From: an uncultured Clostridium sp.
GTDB taxonomy: Bacteria > Bacillota > Clostridia > TANB77 > CAG-508
DNA: 20,815 nt
Direction: 5' to 3'
Assembly: GCA_900556135.1 (NCBI GenBank)
Contig: USNR01000025.1
Span: 1-20,815, forward strand
Both the position numbers and the translations under genes were made by a program. Below the pieces are notes generated by a model. The model made no database searches. It was not told where the DNA came from and saw nothing but the letters and a program-made list of their open reading frames with translations. This document shows positions 1 through 8,069 of the stretch, piece after piece. Positions within the stretch are counted from its first letter, which is position 1, and each line of letters opens with the position of its first letter.

Positions 1-923
1 TCCATTTCAACTAATAATTGATTTAATGTTTGATTGTTTTCTGTTTCTGCTCCTGATGCGTCTGTTCTTCTTGCACCAATAGCGTCTATCTCATCTATAA
101 ATATTATACATGGAGACATCTTTTCTGCTTTTTCAAATAATTTTCTTACTCTTGAAGCTCCTAATCCTGCAAACATTTCTATAAACTCTGAACCACTCAT
201 TGGAATAAATGGCACACCTGCTTGTCCTGCTATTGCCTTAGCAATTAAAGTTTTTCCGGTTCCTGGTTCTCCACAAAGCAATACACCTCTTGGAATTTTC
301 GCACCCATATTATAAAATTTATCTGGATTTTTTAAGAAATTAACAATTTCTAACATTTCTTCTTTTTCTTCGTCAATTCCAGCTACATCGTCAAATGTTG
401 TTTTTACATCTTCCTCTTCTGGATCATAAACTTTTCCTTTGCTTCCCAATCCTTGCATTTGCATTAGGAAAACAAACAATACAACCAACATAATTGTAGG
501 TATCAAGGAAAATAATTTTTCTCCTATAGTTACTAATGAACTTTGTTTTTCTTGAATTAACTCTATATCATTTCCTTCTTGAACTTTATCTTGAATTAAT
601 TCCATAAAAGCTTGAGTGCTTGGAACTATTGCCTTTTTTATTTCCTCATCATCTCTCATTTTTACTTTGATAGATGTGCTTCCCACTGTCATTTTTATTT
701 GTTCAATATTGCCTGCATCAATTTCTTTTATTAATTCTGTATAAGCAATTTCTCCTTCTTTTATCTCTGTTTCATCTTTTTTATTGTTCGATAAAACTAA
801 ATATATTGAAGAAGCCATTATAATAACAGCTAATATAGCAATAACTATATACAATGTTATTTTTTTCTTATCTTGCTTACCTTTTCTTTTTTTATTATCG
901 TCTTTTTTTGATTCATTACTCAT
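1..923 (-). CDS. ftsH: ATP-dependent zinc metalloprotease FtsH (N-terminal part, cut by window edge)
   Basis: FtsH is a membrane-anchored AAA+ protease that extracts and degrades membrane and regulatory proteins. The 307 codons present read from an ATG at 923 to the window edge with no stop, so the SRH end and the M41 HExxH protease domain lie outside. A lysine-rich cytosolic start is followed by a membrane segment at about residues 22-44. The FtsH extracellular domain occupies about 55-135 and a second membrane segment about 137-155. The AAA module then shows Walker A GEPGTGKT (218-225), pore loop EMFAGLG (249-255) and Walker B IIFIDEID (273-280). The pore loop reads F-A-G where most FtsH proteins have F-V-G. 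AGAAAGGGA lies 10 nt before the ATG. The gene follows the DUF1189 gene by 40 nt and is probably cotranscribed with it. Family assignment is secure; completeness cannot be judged. Confidence 0.96.
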   Translation of the reverse strand, partial: MSNESKKDDNKKRKGKQDKKKITLYIVIAILAVIIMASSIYLVLSNNKKDETEIKEGEIAYTELIKEIDAGNIEQIKMTVGSTSIKVKMRDDEEIKKAIVPSTQAFMELIQDKVQEGNDIELIQEKQSSLVTIGEKLFSLIPTIMLVVLFVFLMQMQGLGSKGKVYDPEEEDVKTTFDDVAGIDEEKEEMLEIVNFLKNPDKFYNMGAKIPRGVLLCGEPGTGKTLIAKAIAGQAGVPFIPMSGSEFIEMFAGLGASRVRKLFEKAEKMSPCIIFIDEIDAIGARRTDASGAETENNQTLNQLLVEM

Positions 924-963
924 GTTATCAAATTCCCTTTCTAATTATTAATTAACAATTATC

Positions 964-2031
964 TTATGCATTGTCTCGTTCAGGTTTGTTTCCAATTCTA
1001 GGTAACGGACCCTCTTCCTTCTTTTCTTTTTGTTTATCTCTCTTTTTTACCTCTTCTTTTTCTCTTTCATTTTTTTCATTTTCTTGTTTTTCTTTTATTT
1101 CTTCCTTAACTTTCTCTTGCTCGCTTACTATTTTTTGAACTTCCATTTGATTTTTTATATAATCTGATTTAATCATAAGTATAGCAGTTATTATATAAAT
1201 ATATGCTATTGTTGTATACATTACTTGGAAATATTTTATTGTAATTCCTGTAAAGAAGTTAAGCACTATATATATCATATTCAATACTAAAGGTAAAGTA
1301 AGTGCATGCACAGCAATATTAAATGATGCTGAAAACTTCATTTTTAATCTTACAATTCTACTTGTAAAGAATGCCAATACTGCTAACATTAAGCAATCTA
1401 TCAATACATTTATTGTATATATTGCAAACATATATGCAAACATTAATAAAGTAATAGCAATATAGATAGATACATAATTTTTGTTATAATAATCTAAAAT
1501 TGTTTGTTTGTCTAAAGACTCAATATTATAGGCCTTAAGCATTGTGTCATAATCACTTTCTGCCAATGCAGATATTTTTTGATTAATAATAATTACTTTA
1601 TCTCTTAGAATTATCGCACCAGTACCTCTCTCATTTATATCTTTTTTGTACTGTTGTAATTGTTCATCATTTAGTTCTGATGTATCAATAATAACTGTGC
1701 CAATACTATCATCAAAATCGTTTATTTCAGTTTTCTCGTTATTATTTATAGTAACAATACCTTCAGCATAATTTAAACTATCAACATTTTCATCAAACTT
1801 TTTCATCACATTACTCAAATTTTTAGAAAAAGTACACACTGATAGTACCGTTATTAAAACTGAAAAAATAGCCATTATCTTTACCAGATATAGTACAGCT
1901 TGTCCTACATTTTCTTTTGCAAACATTTCGTATTTTTCGAAATCTTTAATGCTTATTAATACCTTTTTGAAGAAAGGTATTTTATCTTTTGTTTTTTTTG
2001 AATTTTCTTTTTGTTTTTCACTACCTTGCAT
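964..2031 (-). CDS. DUF1189-like polytopic membrane protein
   Basis: This is a 355-residue membrane protein of unknown function resembling the DUF1189 family of Bacillota. The start is set at the ATG at 2031 because GAGG sits 5 nt upstream; an in-frame GTG at 2052 has no ribosome-binding site. A basic, Ser/Lys-rich N-terminus leads to the segment IPFFKKVLISIKDFEKYEMF. A membrane span follows at about 44-67, then a roughly 115-residue extracytoplasmic domain (about 70-185). Four more hydrophobic segments lie at about 187-206, 207-225, 238-260 and 265-287. The SFNIAVHALTLPLVL stretch resembles the conserved DUF1189 helix. The last 65 residues are almost entirely Lys/Glu and look like a charged helix or coiled coil in the cytosol. 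Placement directly before ftsH, 40 nt away, suggests a membrane quality-control link, but that is inference from position only. Confidence 0.7.
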   Translation of the reverse strand: MQGSEKQKENSKKTKDKIPFFKKVLISIKDFEKYEMFAKENVGQAVLYLVKIMAIFSVLITVLSVCTFSKNLSNVMKKFDENVDSLNYAEGIVTINNNEKTEINDFDDSIGTVIIDTSELNDEQLQQYKKDINERGTGAIILRDKVIIINQKISALAESDYDTMLKAYNIESLDKQTILDYYNKNYVSIYIAITLLMFAYMFAIYTINVLIDCLMLAVLAFFTSRIVRLKMKFSASFNIAVHALTLPLVLNMIYIVLNFFTGITIKYFQVMYTTIAYIYIITAILMIKSDYIKNQMEVQKIVSEQEKVKEEIKEKQENEKNEREKEEVKKRDKQKEKKEEGPLPRIGNKPERDNA

Positions 2032-2083
2032 TGATGCCTCATTCCTTTCCACAACAATATTTTGTGCAATAGTTTATTTATTA

Positions 2084-3484
2084 TTAATTTTTCTTCTCTA
2101 CAACAGCTCCATCAGCAGTATCTTTAATTGTATAACCTTTTTTGATTATCAAATCTCTTAATCTGTCTGATTCTGCCCATTGTTTATTCTCTCTTGCGAT
2201 TTTTCTTTTCTCAACAAGTTTTTGTATTTCTTCTGGGATTTCCTCTTTATTCTCTTCTAAGTAAGTTTTTGCATTTTTTATGTCTAAACCTAATACTTTA
2301 TCAAAGTCTAAAAGTAACTCTGCAAACTGTTTTGATTTTTTGCTATTTCTAGCAACTTCCCATACCACACTCATAGCAGCTGGCATGTTCATATCGTCAT
2401 TAATACATTCTAAAAATCTTTTTTTGTATTCGTTTATAATATTTTCTTCAACTGTTTCTGTTCCATTAATGTGTTTTAAATAGCTATCAAATAGTCTTTG
2501 TAATGCTACTTGAGAAGCCATTGCGCCTTCAAATGTAAAGTTTAATTTTGTTCTATAATGTGCAGTAAAACAAAATAATTTATATGCTAATGGAGTTATT
2601 CCTTTTTCTGCTAATTGTGAAACAGTATAAACATTTCCGAGGCTTTTAGACATTTTTCCGCCATCTACTAATAAAAATTCACAATGCATCCAAGTTCTAG
2701 CAGGTATCTTTCCTGTAGCTCCCTTAGCTTGAGCAATCTCATTTTCGTGATGTGTTGGTATATGGTCTACACCACCTGTATGGATATCAAATTCTTCTCC
2801 TAAGAATCTTCTTCCCATTGTAGAGCATTCTAAATGCCATCCTGGGTATGAAAGTCCCCATGGGCTCTCCCATTTCATTATATGATTTTCTGGAGCCTTA
2901 ATCCATATAGCAAAATCATATGGATTTCTTTTTTCTGGATCAACCTCAACCCTTGCTCCTGCAATTTGTTCATCCAATTTTCTATTAGATAACACTGGAT
3001 ATTTATCCAATTTTGAAATATCAAAATATATTCCTTTGCTTGTTTCATAAGCATATCCATTTTTAATAATATCCTTTACATACTCAATCATCTGTGGAAT
3101 ATTTTCTGTTGCCTTAGTTATTATTTCTGGTTTATCAATATTTAATTTTGTCATATCCTTTAAAAACACATCCGTATAATAAGCTGCTATTTCATATGGA
3201 TCTTTATGTTCCTTCTTAGCAGCTTTAACCATCTTGTCTTCGCCTTCATCAGCGTCAGACTCTAGATGACCTACGTCTGTTATGTTCATTACATGTTTTA
3301 ATGAATACCCATTATATTTCAATGTTCTTCTTAGTGTATCCATAAAAATGTATGCTCTAAAATTACCTATATGAGCAAAACTATATACTGTGGGACCACA
3401 GCTATATAGTTTTACTTCATTTTTTTCTAAAGGAATGAATTTTTCTTTTTGTTTTGTAAGTGTATTATATAAAATTAAATCCAT
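2084..3484 (-). CDS. cysS: Cysteine--tRNA ligase (CysRS)
   Basis: This class I aminoacyl-tRNA synthetase charges tRNA-Cys in the cytosol. From the ATG at 3484 it is 466 residues, the normal family length. A TTG four codons upstream (3496) is the only alternative and sits immediately against the AAAGG sequence, so the ATG is preferred. The zinc site that selects cysteine is complete: C29 in SCGPTVY, C220 in WHLECS, then H245 and E249 in HHENEIAQ. The HIGH-type signature is HIGN (38-41) and the KMSKS loop is at 277-281. The C-terminus ends in the family's short tail with the DRLRDLIIKKGYTIKDT motif. It starts 20 nt after the PBP gene and 52 nt before the DUF1189 gene, with no terminator seen on either side, so it is probably within a polycistron. 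No T-box is visible before it. Confidence 0.97.
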   Translation of the reverse strand: MDLILYNTLTKQKEKFIPLEKNEVKLYSCGPTVYSFAHIGNFRAYIFMDTLRRTLKYNGYSLKHVMNITDVGHLESDADEGEDKMVKAAKKEHKDPYEIAAYYTDVFLKDMTKLNIDKPEIITKATENIPQMIEYVKDIIKNGYAYETSKGIYFDISKLDKYPVLSNRKLDEQIAGARVEVDPEKRNPYDFAIWIKAPENHIMKWESPWGLSYPGWHLECSTMGRRFLGEEFDIHTGGVDHIPTHHENEIAQAKGATGKIPARTWMHCEFLLVDGGKMSKSLGNVYTVSQLAEKGITPLAYKLFCFTAHYRTKLNFTFEGAMASQVALQRLFDSYLKHINGTETVEENIINEYKKRFLECINDDMNMPAAMSVVWEVARNSKKSKQFAELLLDFDKVLGLDIKNAKTYLEENKEEIPEEIQKLVEKRKIARENKQWAESDRLRDLIIKKGYTIKDTADGAVVEKKN

Positions 3485-3504
3485 TACTTTTATCAACCTT
3501 TCAT

Positions 3505-6111
3505 TTAATCTTCAACAACTTCATTTACATTTTCTTTATTCTCTTTTATTTCATTTTTCTTATCATCATTATCTGAAGTTGTTTTCTTTTTACTAACAAC
3601 AATTGTTATTGTTTCATCAGCAGAAAGTTCTGCTCCCTCTTGTTTACTTTGAGATAGTACAGTTCCCTCTTTTTTATCTGACTCTTTTGTCTCTACTGTA
3701 ACTTTTAATCCTAAAGCTTTTATTTTTGAAATTGCGTCATCTTTACTTAATCCAACAACATTTATCATTTTTATAGTCTTTTTGGTATGCTCTGTACACA
3801 CCTCTGTTGGAACGTCATACTTATCTGAACCATCTGTTTTCCACAATGTTGTATCTTCTTTCTCTGGTCTTGAAGTATATGATTTTTCCTCAGTATTAGG
3901 ACAGAATTCATTAGCAATCTTGCCTGTATCTGTACAAATGGTTAGTACTTTATGACCATCACATTCATCTGGTACCGTACCTTTAACATAATATTCAGTA
4001 TATGTGTTTGTACATGAGCTTGTAGCAACCTTTCCAGAATCCTTGCAAATCGTTGCAGATACTATATTGCTTGGCTTTTCAAAGCTTGAATCAGCTAAAT
4101 CAGCATGTATCTTTTTCATTGCATATGCCCACAATCTAGCTGCTGGGTTTGTACTTGAAGATATATATTCTGGCTGGTCATAACCAAACCATGTTGCAGC
4201 CGTATAATATGATGTAAATCCACAGAACCATCTATCTTTATTATCTGTTGTAGTTCCTGTTTTTCCTCCAGTTTCTTGACCAGATATCTTACAGTATGGT
4301 GCTGTTCCACCAGAGCCAACAGGGCCTGTTAATATGCTTCTTGCTATATAGCTATTTCCTTCTGACATTACTCTATTTTTTTCTTGAACTGGTTCTAATA
4401 TAACATTTCCAGACGCATCCGTCATTTTTGTATAGAATGTTGGTGTTATATACACTCCACCATTAGCTATTGTTGCATATGCTCCCGCCATTTCTAAAGC
4501 AGATATACCGTTTGTAACACCACCAAGAACTAATGCTAAGTTTTCGTCGTTATGACTAGAATTTTCTGATGCTGTTACAAGAGATGTAATTCCCATTTGT
4601 CTCATAAAATCTATTGAATTTTTAGGTCCTAGTTCAGACATTATCTTAACTTCTGTAGTATTTGCAGAAATCTCTATAGCTTTTCTAACTGTAATTAATC
4701 CTTTATGTGAGTTTGTAGGATTATAATTTCCAAAGTATGTGTTAGACTCATCATAAACTGTTCCAGCTGTTATTATTCCTTTTTCCAACGCAGGTGCAAT
4801 TGATGCTATAGGTTTAATAGATGATCCTGGTTGTCTTGGTGATTGAGTAGCTCTATTTAATCCATTAGAATCTACATCATCTCCCATTCCTCCAATACAT
4901 CCTACAACCTGACCAGTTTTGTGGTCTATTACAACCATTGCAGATTGAACATGCTTGTTTATTAGATTTCCATCTTTATCTTTTTGTCTACCAGAATAGA
5001 TATAATCGTTATCTTTATAAAGATTTTCCATAATAGTTTGTATAGAATTATCTTGAGTAGTATAAATTCTATATCCACCACCATATATCTTAGTTGTAGC
5101 ATAATCCACATCAAGGTCTTTTTCCTCGGCATATTGTTTTACAACCTGGTTTAATGCTGCTTTTGCTAAATATGACATTGTTGCAGCAGATGTTGTAGTG
5201 CCTCTTTCGAAAGCTAATCCTGTATCAACCTCAGCAACTGCTGAGTTATACTCTTCTTCAGTAATTTTTCCTAGGCTTTTCATTTCGCCTAAAACTGTTT
5301 TTGTTCTTTTCTTTATCTTTTCTGAATTATCAGTTTCAGTAAATGGATTATAACTATTTGGAGAATGGTTTATTCCCGCTAAAAATGCACATTGTGCTAA
5401 GTCCAGCTCATTACATGATTTATTAAAGTAATATTGTGAACCAAGTTCAACACCATAAACATCTCCACCCATAAATATAAGGTTTAAGTATAATTCCAGT
5501 ATTTGGTCTTTAGATAGAATTTTTTCAACCTGATATGCTCTAGAAATTTCTCTTATCTTTCTTTGAACACCAGCCATTCCTGAATCATCTTTATCATTCA
5601 TCAAATTCTTAACTAATTGTTGCGTTATGGTACTTCCACCATAAGAAGAGCCTTTACCTCTATTTATCGCATATGTTAAAGTGGCTCCAACTGTTCTTTT
5701 TAAGTTAACTCCATGGTGTGTATAAAATGTTTTATCTTCTATTGATACAAATGCGTCTTGCAATTGTTGTGGAATATCACTTAAATGTACTACCTTTCTC
5801 TTTTCATCGCCAGATACTGTTGCAATTTCATTGCCATCCTTATCATATACTGTTGTATTTATTTTGCTTAATGTAAGATTTTCTTCTGATATCTCCCATT
5901 TATCGCTAAAGAAAATTCCCGCGATTATTCCAGCTCCTACAATTATTAGCAAAATAAACAAAATTATAAGTATTCTTATTGTTTTCTTGAACTTTGGATG
6001 TCTTTTCCAAAATCCTTTCTTTTTATTTTTACCAATTTCTTTATCTAAGTCTTTTCTTTTTACATTCTTTGCTTTTTTGGCACTTGACTTTTTTTTGTTT
6101 GTATTTCCCAT
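3505..6111 (-). CDS. ponA: Class A penicillin-binding protein (PBP1-type) with C-terminal PASTA domain
   Basis: This is a bifunctional peptidoglycan synthase of 868 residues, anchored in the membrane and acting outside the cell. A very basic cytosolic tail (1-45) precedes one membrane helix (about 46-68). The GT51 glycosyltransferase domain shows EDKTFYTHHG with catalytic E125, GGSTITQQLVKNL (158-170) and RKIREI (184-189). The transpeptidase domain has S430-x-x-K433 in PGSSIKP, S482-A-N484 and K617-TG. A cysteine-containing linker (C689, C700, C717, C726, C737, C772) follows. One PASTA domain spans about 781-840 and the protein ends in an acidic, lysine-rich tail. AGGAGGA lies 7 nt before the ATG, fixing the start. 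It precedes cysS by 20 nt. The presence of both active sites is clear; the exact paralogue name (PBP1a versus PBP1) is not. Confidence 0.96.
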   Translation of the reverse strand: MGNTNKKKSSAKKAKNVKRKDLDKEIGKNKKKGFWKRHPKFKKTIRILIILFILLIIVGAGIIAGIFFSDKWEISEENLTLSKINTTVYDKDGNEIATVSGDEKRKVVHLSDIPQQLQDAFVSIEDKTFYTHHGVNLKRTVGATLTYAINRGKGSSYGGSTITQQLVKNLMNDKDDSGMAGVQRKIREISRAYQVEKILSKDQILELYLNLIFMGGDVYGVELGSQYYFNKSCNELDLAQCAFLAGINHSPNSYNPFTETDNSEKIKKRTKTVLGEMKSLGKITEEEYNSAVAEVDTGLAFERGTTTSAATMSYLAKAALNQVVKQYAEEKDLDVDYATTKIYGGGYRIYTTQDNSIQTIMENLYKDNDYIYSGRQKDKDGNLINKHVQSAMVVIDHKTGQVVGCIGGMGDDVDSNGLNRATQSPRQPGSSIKPIASIAPALEKGIITAGTVYDESNTYFGNYNPTNSHKGLITVRKAIEISANTTEVKIMSELGPKNSIDFMRQMGITSLVTASENSSHNDENLALVLGGVTNGISALEMAGAYATIANGGVYITPTFYTKMTDASGNVILEPVQEKNRVMSEGNSYIARSILTGPVGSGGTAPYCKISGQETGGKTGTTTDNKDRWFCGFTSYYTAATWFGYDQPEYISSSTNPAARLWAYAMKKIHADLADSSFEKPSNIVSATICKDSGKVATSSCTNTYTEYYVKGTVPDECDGHKVLTICTDTGKIANEFCPNTEEKSYTSRPEKEDTTLWKTDGSDKYDVPTEVCTEHTKKTIKMINVVGLSKDDAISKIKALGLKVTVETKESDKKEGTVLSQSKQEGAELSADETITIVVSKKKTTSDNDDKKNEIKENKENVNEVVED

Positions 6112-6150
6112 TAAATAGTCCTCCTATTTTTCTTTTTTGAATACATCAAT

Positions 6151-6179
6151 ATTATATTACATAATCGTATAAAAGTAAA
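6151..6179 (-). promoter_or_regulatory. Possible sigma-A promoter for the PBP gene
   Basis: On the minus strand TTTACT (6179-6174) and a perfect TATAAT (6156-6151) are 17 bp apart, about 40 bp upstream of the PBP start. The -10 is consensus and the -35 matches 4 of 6. It could give the PBP-cysS genes transcription independent of dprA. Confidence 0.5.
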
Positions 6180-6265
6180 AGCTTTTTGTAATTTTTTTGT
6201 ATTTTCCTACTGATTTTATACTGTCATTTACAAATTCCTAATACATTAAAAGTATTTGAATATTT

Positions 6266-6928
6266 TTAGTATTCATACTCTTCAAAAATGTCTTGCAGTG
6301 TGGTTACTAACTTAGCTCCCTGCTTTATAATGTCGTTACTTCCAATTGAACATTTACTTGTAATATTGCCTGGAACAGCAAATACATTTTTCCCTTGTTC
6401 CAACGCAAAATCAACAGTTATTAGAGCTCCACTATTCTTCATCGCTTCAATTACAAGTACTCCATCTGATAACCCACTAATTATTCTATTACGTTGAGGA
6501 AATGTATACTTACTTGGTCTGGTTCCCGTCATATATTCAGAAACAATTAACCCACCATTTCTTAAAATTCGCTCCTCTAAATTTTTATTCTCTGGCGGAT
6601 AAACATATTCCAAACTGTTTCCCAAAACCATTATAGTTTTTCCTCCTACAGCAAGAGCACCCAAATGAGCAAATGTATCGATTCCTCTCGCTCCACCGCT
6701 AATTATAGTAAATCCTTTCTTTGCCATTCCATTCGCAAAAGCAGAAGTTACCTGCTTTCCATAAGCTGTGCATTTTCTAGAACCAATTATTGCAATACTC
6801 TTCTCGTGCAACAAACTTATGTCACCTTTACAAAATAAGCATATTGGATATTCTACAATCTGTTTTAACTTTTCTGGATACTTGCTATCATTGCATGTAA
6901 GCAAATTAATATTTTTAAATTCATTCAT
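6266..6928 (-). CDS. dprA: DNA-processing protein DprA, short form
   Basis: DprA binds incoming single-stranded DNA during transformation and loads RecA onto it. The 220 residues cover essentially only the Rossmann-like core: GSRKCT (49-54), SGGARGID (77-84), the FPQRNRIISGL segment (143-153), EAMKNSGALIT (161-171) and FAVPGN (183-188). Many DprA proteins are 280-380 residues, with an N-terminal SAM-like domain and a C-terminal winged helix. Here neither is present; only about 20 residues precede the core and the protein stops after GAKLVTTLQDIF. There is no sign of a frameshift: the ATG has AGAGGT 7 nt upstream and the stop follows a normal core ending. It lies about 100 nt downstream of folD without a visible terminator, so it may be cotranscribed with it. 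The family is certain; a role in transformation is inferred. Confidence 0.92.
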   Translation of the reverse strand: MNEFKNINLLTCNDSKYPEKLKQIVEYPICLFCKGDISLLHEKSIAIIGSRKCTAYGKQVTSAFANGMAKKGFTIISGGARGIDTFAHLGALAVGGKTIMVLGNSLEYVYPPENKNLEERILRNGGLIVSEYMTGTRPSKYTFPQRNRIISGLSDGVLVIEAMKNSGALITVDFALEQGKNVFAVPGNITSKCSIGSNDIIKQGAKLVTTLQDIFEEYEY

Positions 6929-7029
6929 AATAATACCTCTTTTCTCCCCTTATTGTTACTTTAAAAGAAAAGATAATATTAACTAATTTGCTTTTGTTTT
7001 ACACTATTCAATTCAATATTTAAGCTATT

Positions 7030-7884
7030 TTATTTAATATTATTTTGAGCTTTACAAGCTTTAACAACATTTGTCATTAACATTGCAATCGTCATAGGTC
7101 CAACTCCACCTGGAACAGGTGTGATGTGAGATGCTTTTTCCTTAACATTTTCAAAATCAACATCTCCAGCTAATTTGCCATCTTGTTTTCTATTCATTCC
7201 AACATCAACAATAACAGCTCCCTCTTTTACCATATCTGCTGTTACCATATTTAATTTTCCAACTGCGCTTATTAATATATCTGCTTTTTTTGTTATTTCT
7301 GCAATATTTTTAGTTTTCGAATGACAAATTGTAACTGTGGCATTTTCATTTAATAGACATTGTGCCATAGGCTTTCCAACAATATTGCTTCTACCTATAA
7401 CAACAGCATTTTTCCCTTCTATTGCTATGTTATATTCTTTAAGCATTCGTATTATTCCATAAGGTGTACATGAAATAAAAGTATCTACACCAATTAATAA
7501 TTTTCCAACATTAATTGGATTGAATCCATCAACATCCTTTGTGTAGTCAATTCTCTCAAATGCTTTATTTATATCCAATCCGTTAGGTATTGGACTTTGA
7601 AGTAATATTCCATTTATGTCTTTTCTATTATTAAGATTATCAATAATAGAAAGTAATTCTTCCATACTAGTTTCTGCTCCTAATAATACTTCTTCATATT
7701 CAACACCACTTTCAACACAAGCCTTGCTTTTGTTTCTAACATAAATTTTAGAAGCAGGGTTATCTCCAACCAATATAACAGCAAGTTTTGGAACGATCCC
7801 CTTTTCTGCCAATTTTTCAGTTTCTTTCTTAAGTTCTCCTCTAATCTTGGCAGCTAGTGCTTTTCCATCCATCAAAGTATACAT
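7030..7884 (-). CDS. folD: Bifunctional methylenetetrahydrofolate dehydrogenase / methenyltetrahydrofolate cyclohydrolase
   Basis: FolD interconverts 5,10-methylene-, 5,10-methenyl- and 10-formyl-tetrahydrofolate using NADP, feeding purine and formyl-Met-tRNA synthesis. At 284 residues it has the usual length. Visible motifs are VGDNPASKIYVRNKSKAC with the catalytic Tyr48 and Lys52, LQSPIP (95-100), KDVDGFNP (116-123), GRSNIVGKP in the nucleotide-binding fold, and the C-terminal PVPGGVGPMTIAMLM. LQSP replaces the more common LPLP variant and is also seen in relatives. The ATG at 7884 matches the family's N-terminus but has no good Shine-Dalgarno; a strong GGAAGGAG lies about 40 nt upstream. 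An ATG at residue 5 (7872) is an alternative start. The gene is transcribed divergently from sua5 and is followed by dprA. Confidence 0.96.
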   Translation of the reverse strand: MYTLMDGKALAAKIRGELKKETEKLAEKGIVPKLAVILVGDNPASKIYVRNKSKACVESGVEYEEVLLGAETSMEELLSIIDNLNNRKDINGILLQSPIPNGLDINKAFERIDYTKDVDGFNPINVGKLLIGVDTFISCTPYGIIRMLKEYNIAIEGKNAVVIGRSNIVGKPMAQCLLNENATVTICHSKTKNIAEITKKADILISAVGKLNMVTADMVKEGAVIVDVGMNRKQDGKLAGDVDFENVKEKASHITPVPGGVGPMTIAMLMTNVVKACKAQNNIK

Positions 7885-7961
7885 ATTGTTTTTGTACGAT
7901 ACATTCAGCCTTATATCATACTCTCCTTCCCCTATTTTTTATCATATTGTTTTGCATACCT

Positions 7962-7990
7962 ATATTATATTATTTTCAAGATTTTTTCAA
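7962..7990 (-). promoter_or_regulatory. folD: Candidate folD promoter
   Basis: On the minus strand TTGAAA (7990-7985) and TAATAT (7967-7962) have 17 bp spacing; an overlapping TATAAT (7969-7964) has 15 bp. Transcription would start near 7955 and give folD a leader of about 70 nt. The -35 lies 18 bp from the -35 of the divergent sua5 promoter, so the two promoters are back to back. Confidence 0.55.
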
Positions 7991-8007
7991 TAGATATCTG
8001 TAAAAGT

Positions 8008-8036
8008 TTGAAAAACGTCCCGTTTTGTAGTATAAT
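8008..8036 (+). promoter_or_regulatory. ywlC: Sigma-A promoter of sua5/ywlC
   Basis: TTGAAA (8008-8013) and TATAAT (8031-8036) have exactly 17 bp spacing. The expected start near 8043 lies downstream of the in-frame GTG at 8040, which rules out that GTG and supports the ATG at 8070. Confidence 0.82.
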
Positions 8037-8069
8037 ATAGTGGTTACAAAAATGAAAGGACTAATTAAA

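Noticed and set aside
34..315. Plus-strand 93-codon reading frame
   Set aside because: It lies entirely antisense to the FtsH AAA domain and has no ribosome-binding site or recognisable motif. The same reasoning applies to the other plus-strand frames over valS, truB and the PBP gene.
2032..2052. GTG start for the DUF1189 protein at 2052
   Set aside because: It has no ribosome-binding site upstream, while the codons from this GTG to the ATG at 2031 contain the AAGGA/GAGG site for that ATG.
3485..3496. TTG start for cysS at 3496
   Set aside because: It is immediately adjacent to AAAGG, leaving no room for ribosome binding, and CysRS proteins typically begin right at the LxLYNTLT segment given by the ATG at 3484.
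6249..6275. GAATA/TATTC hairpin at the end of dprA as a terminator
   Set aside because: The stem has only five or six AT pairs and is not followed by a T-run.
8040..8069. Longer GTG start for sua5 at 8040
   Set aside because: The GTG lies 3 bp after a consensus -10 and upstream of the expected transcription start; the ATG at 8070 has AAAGGA at good spacing.
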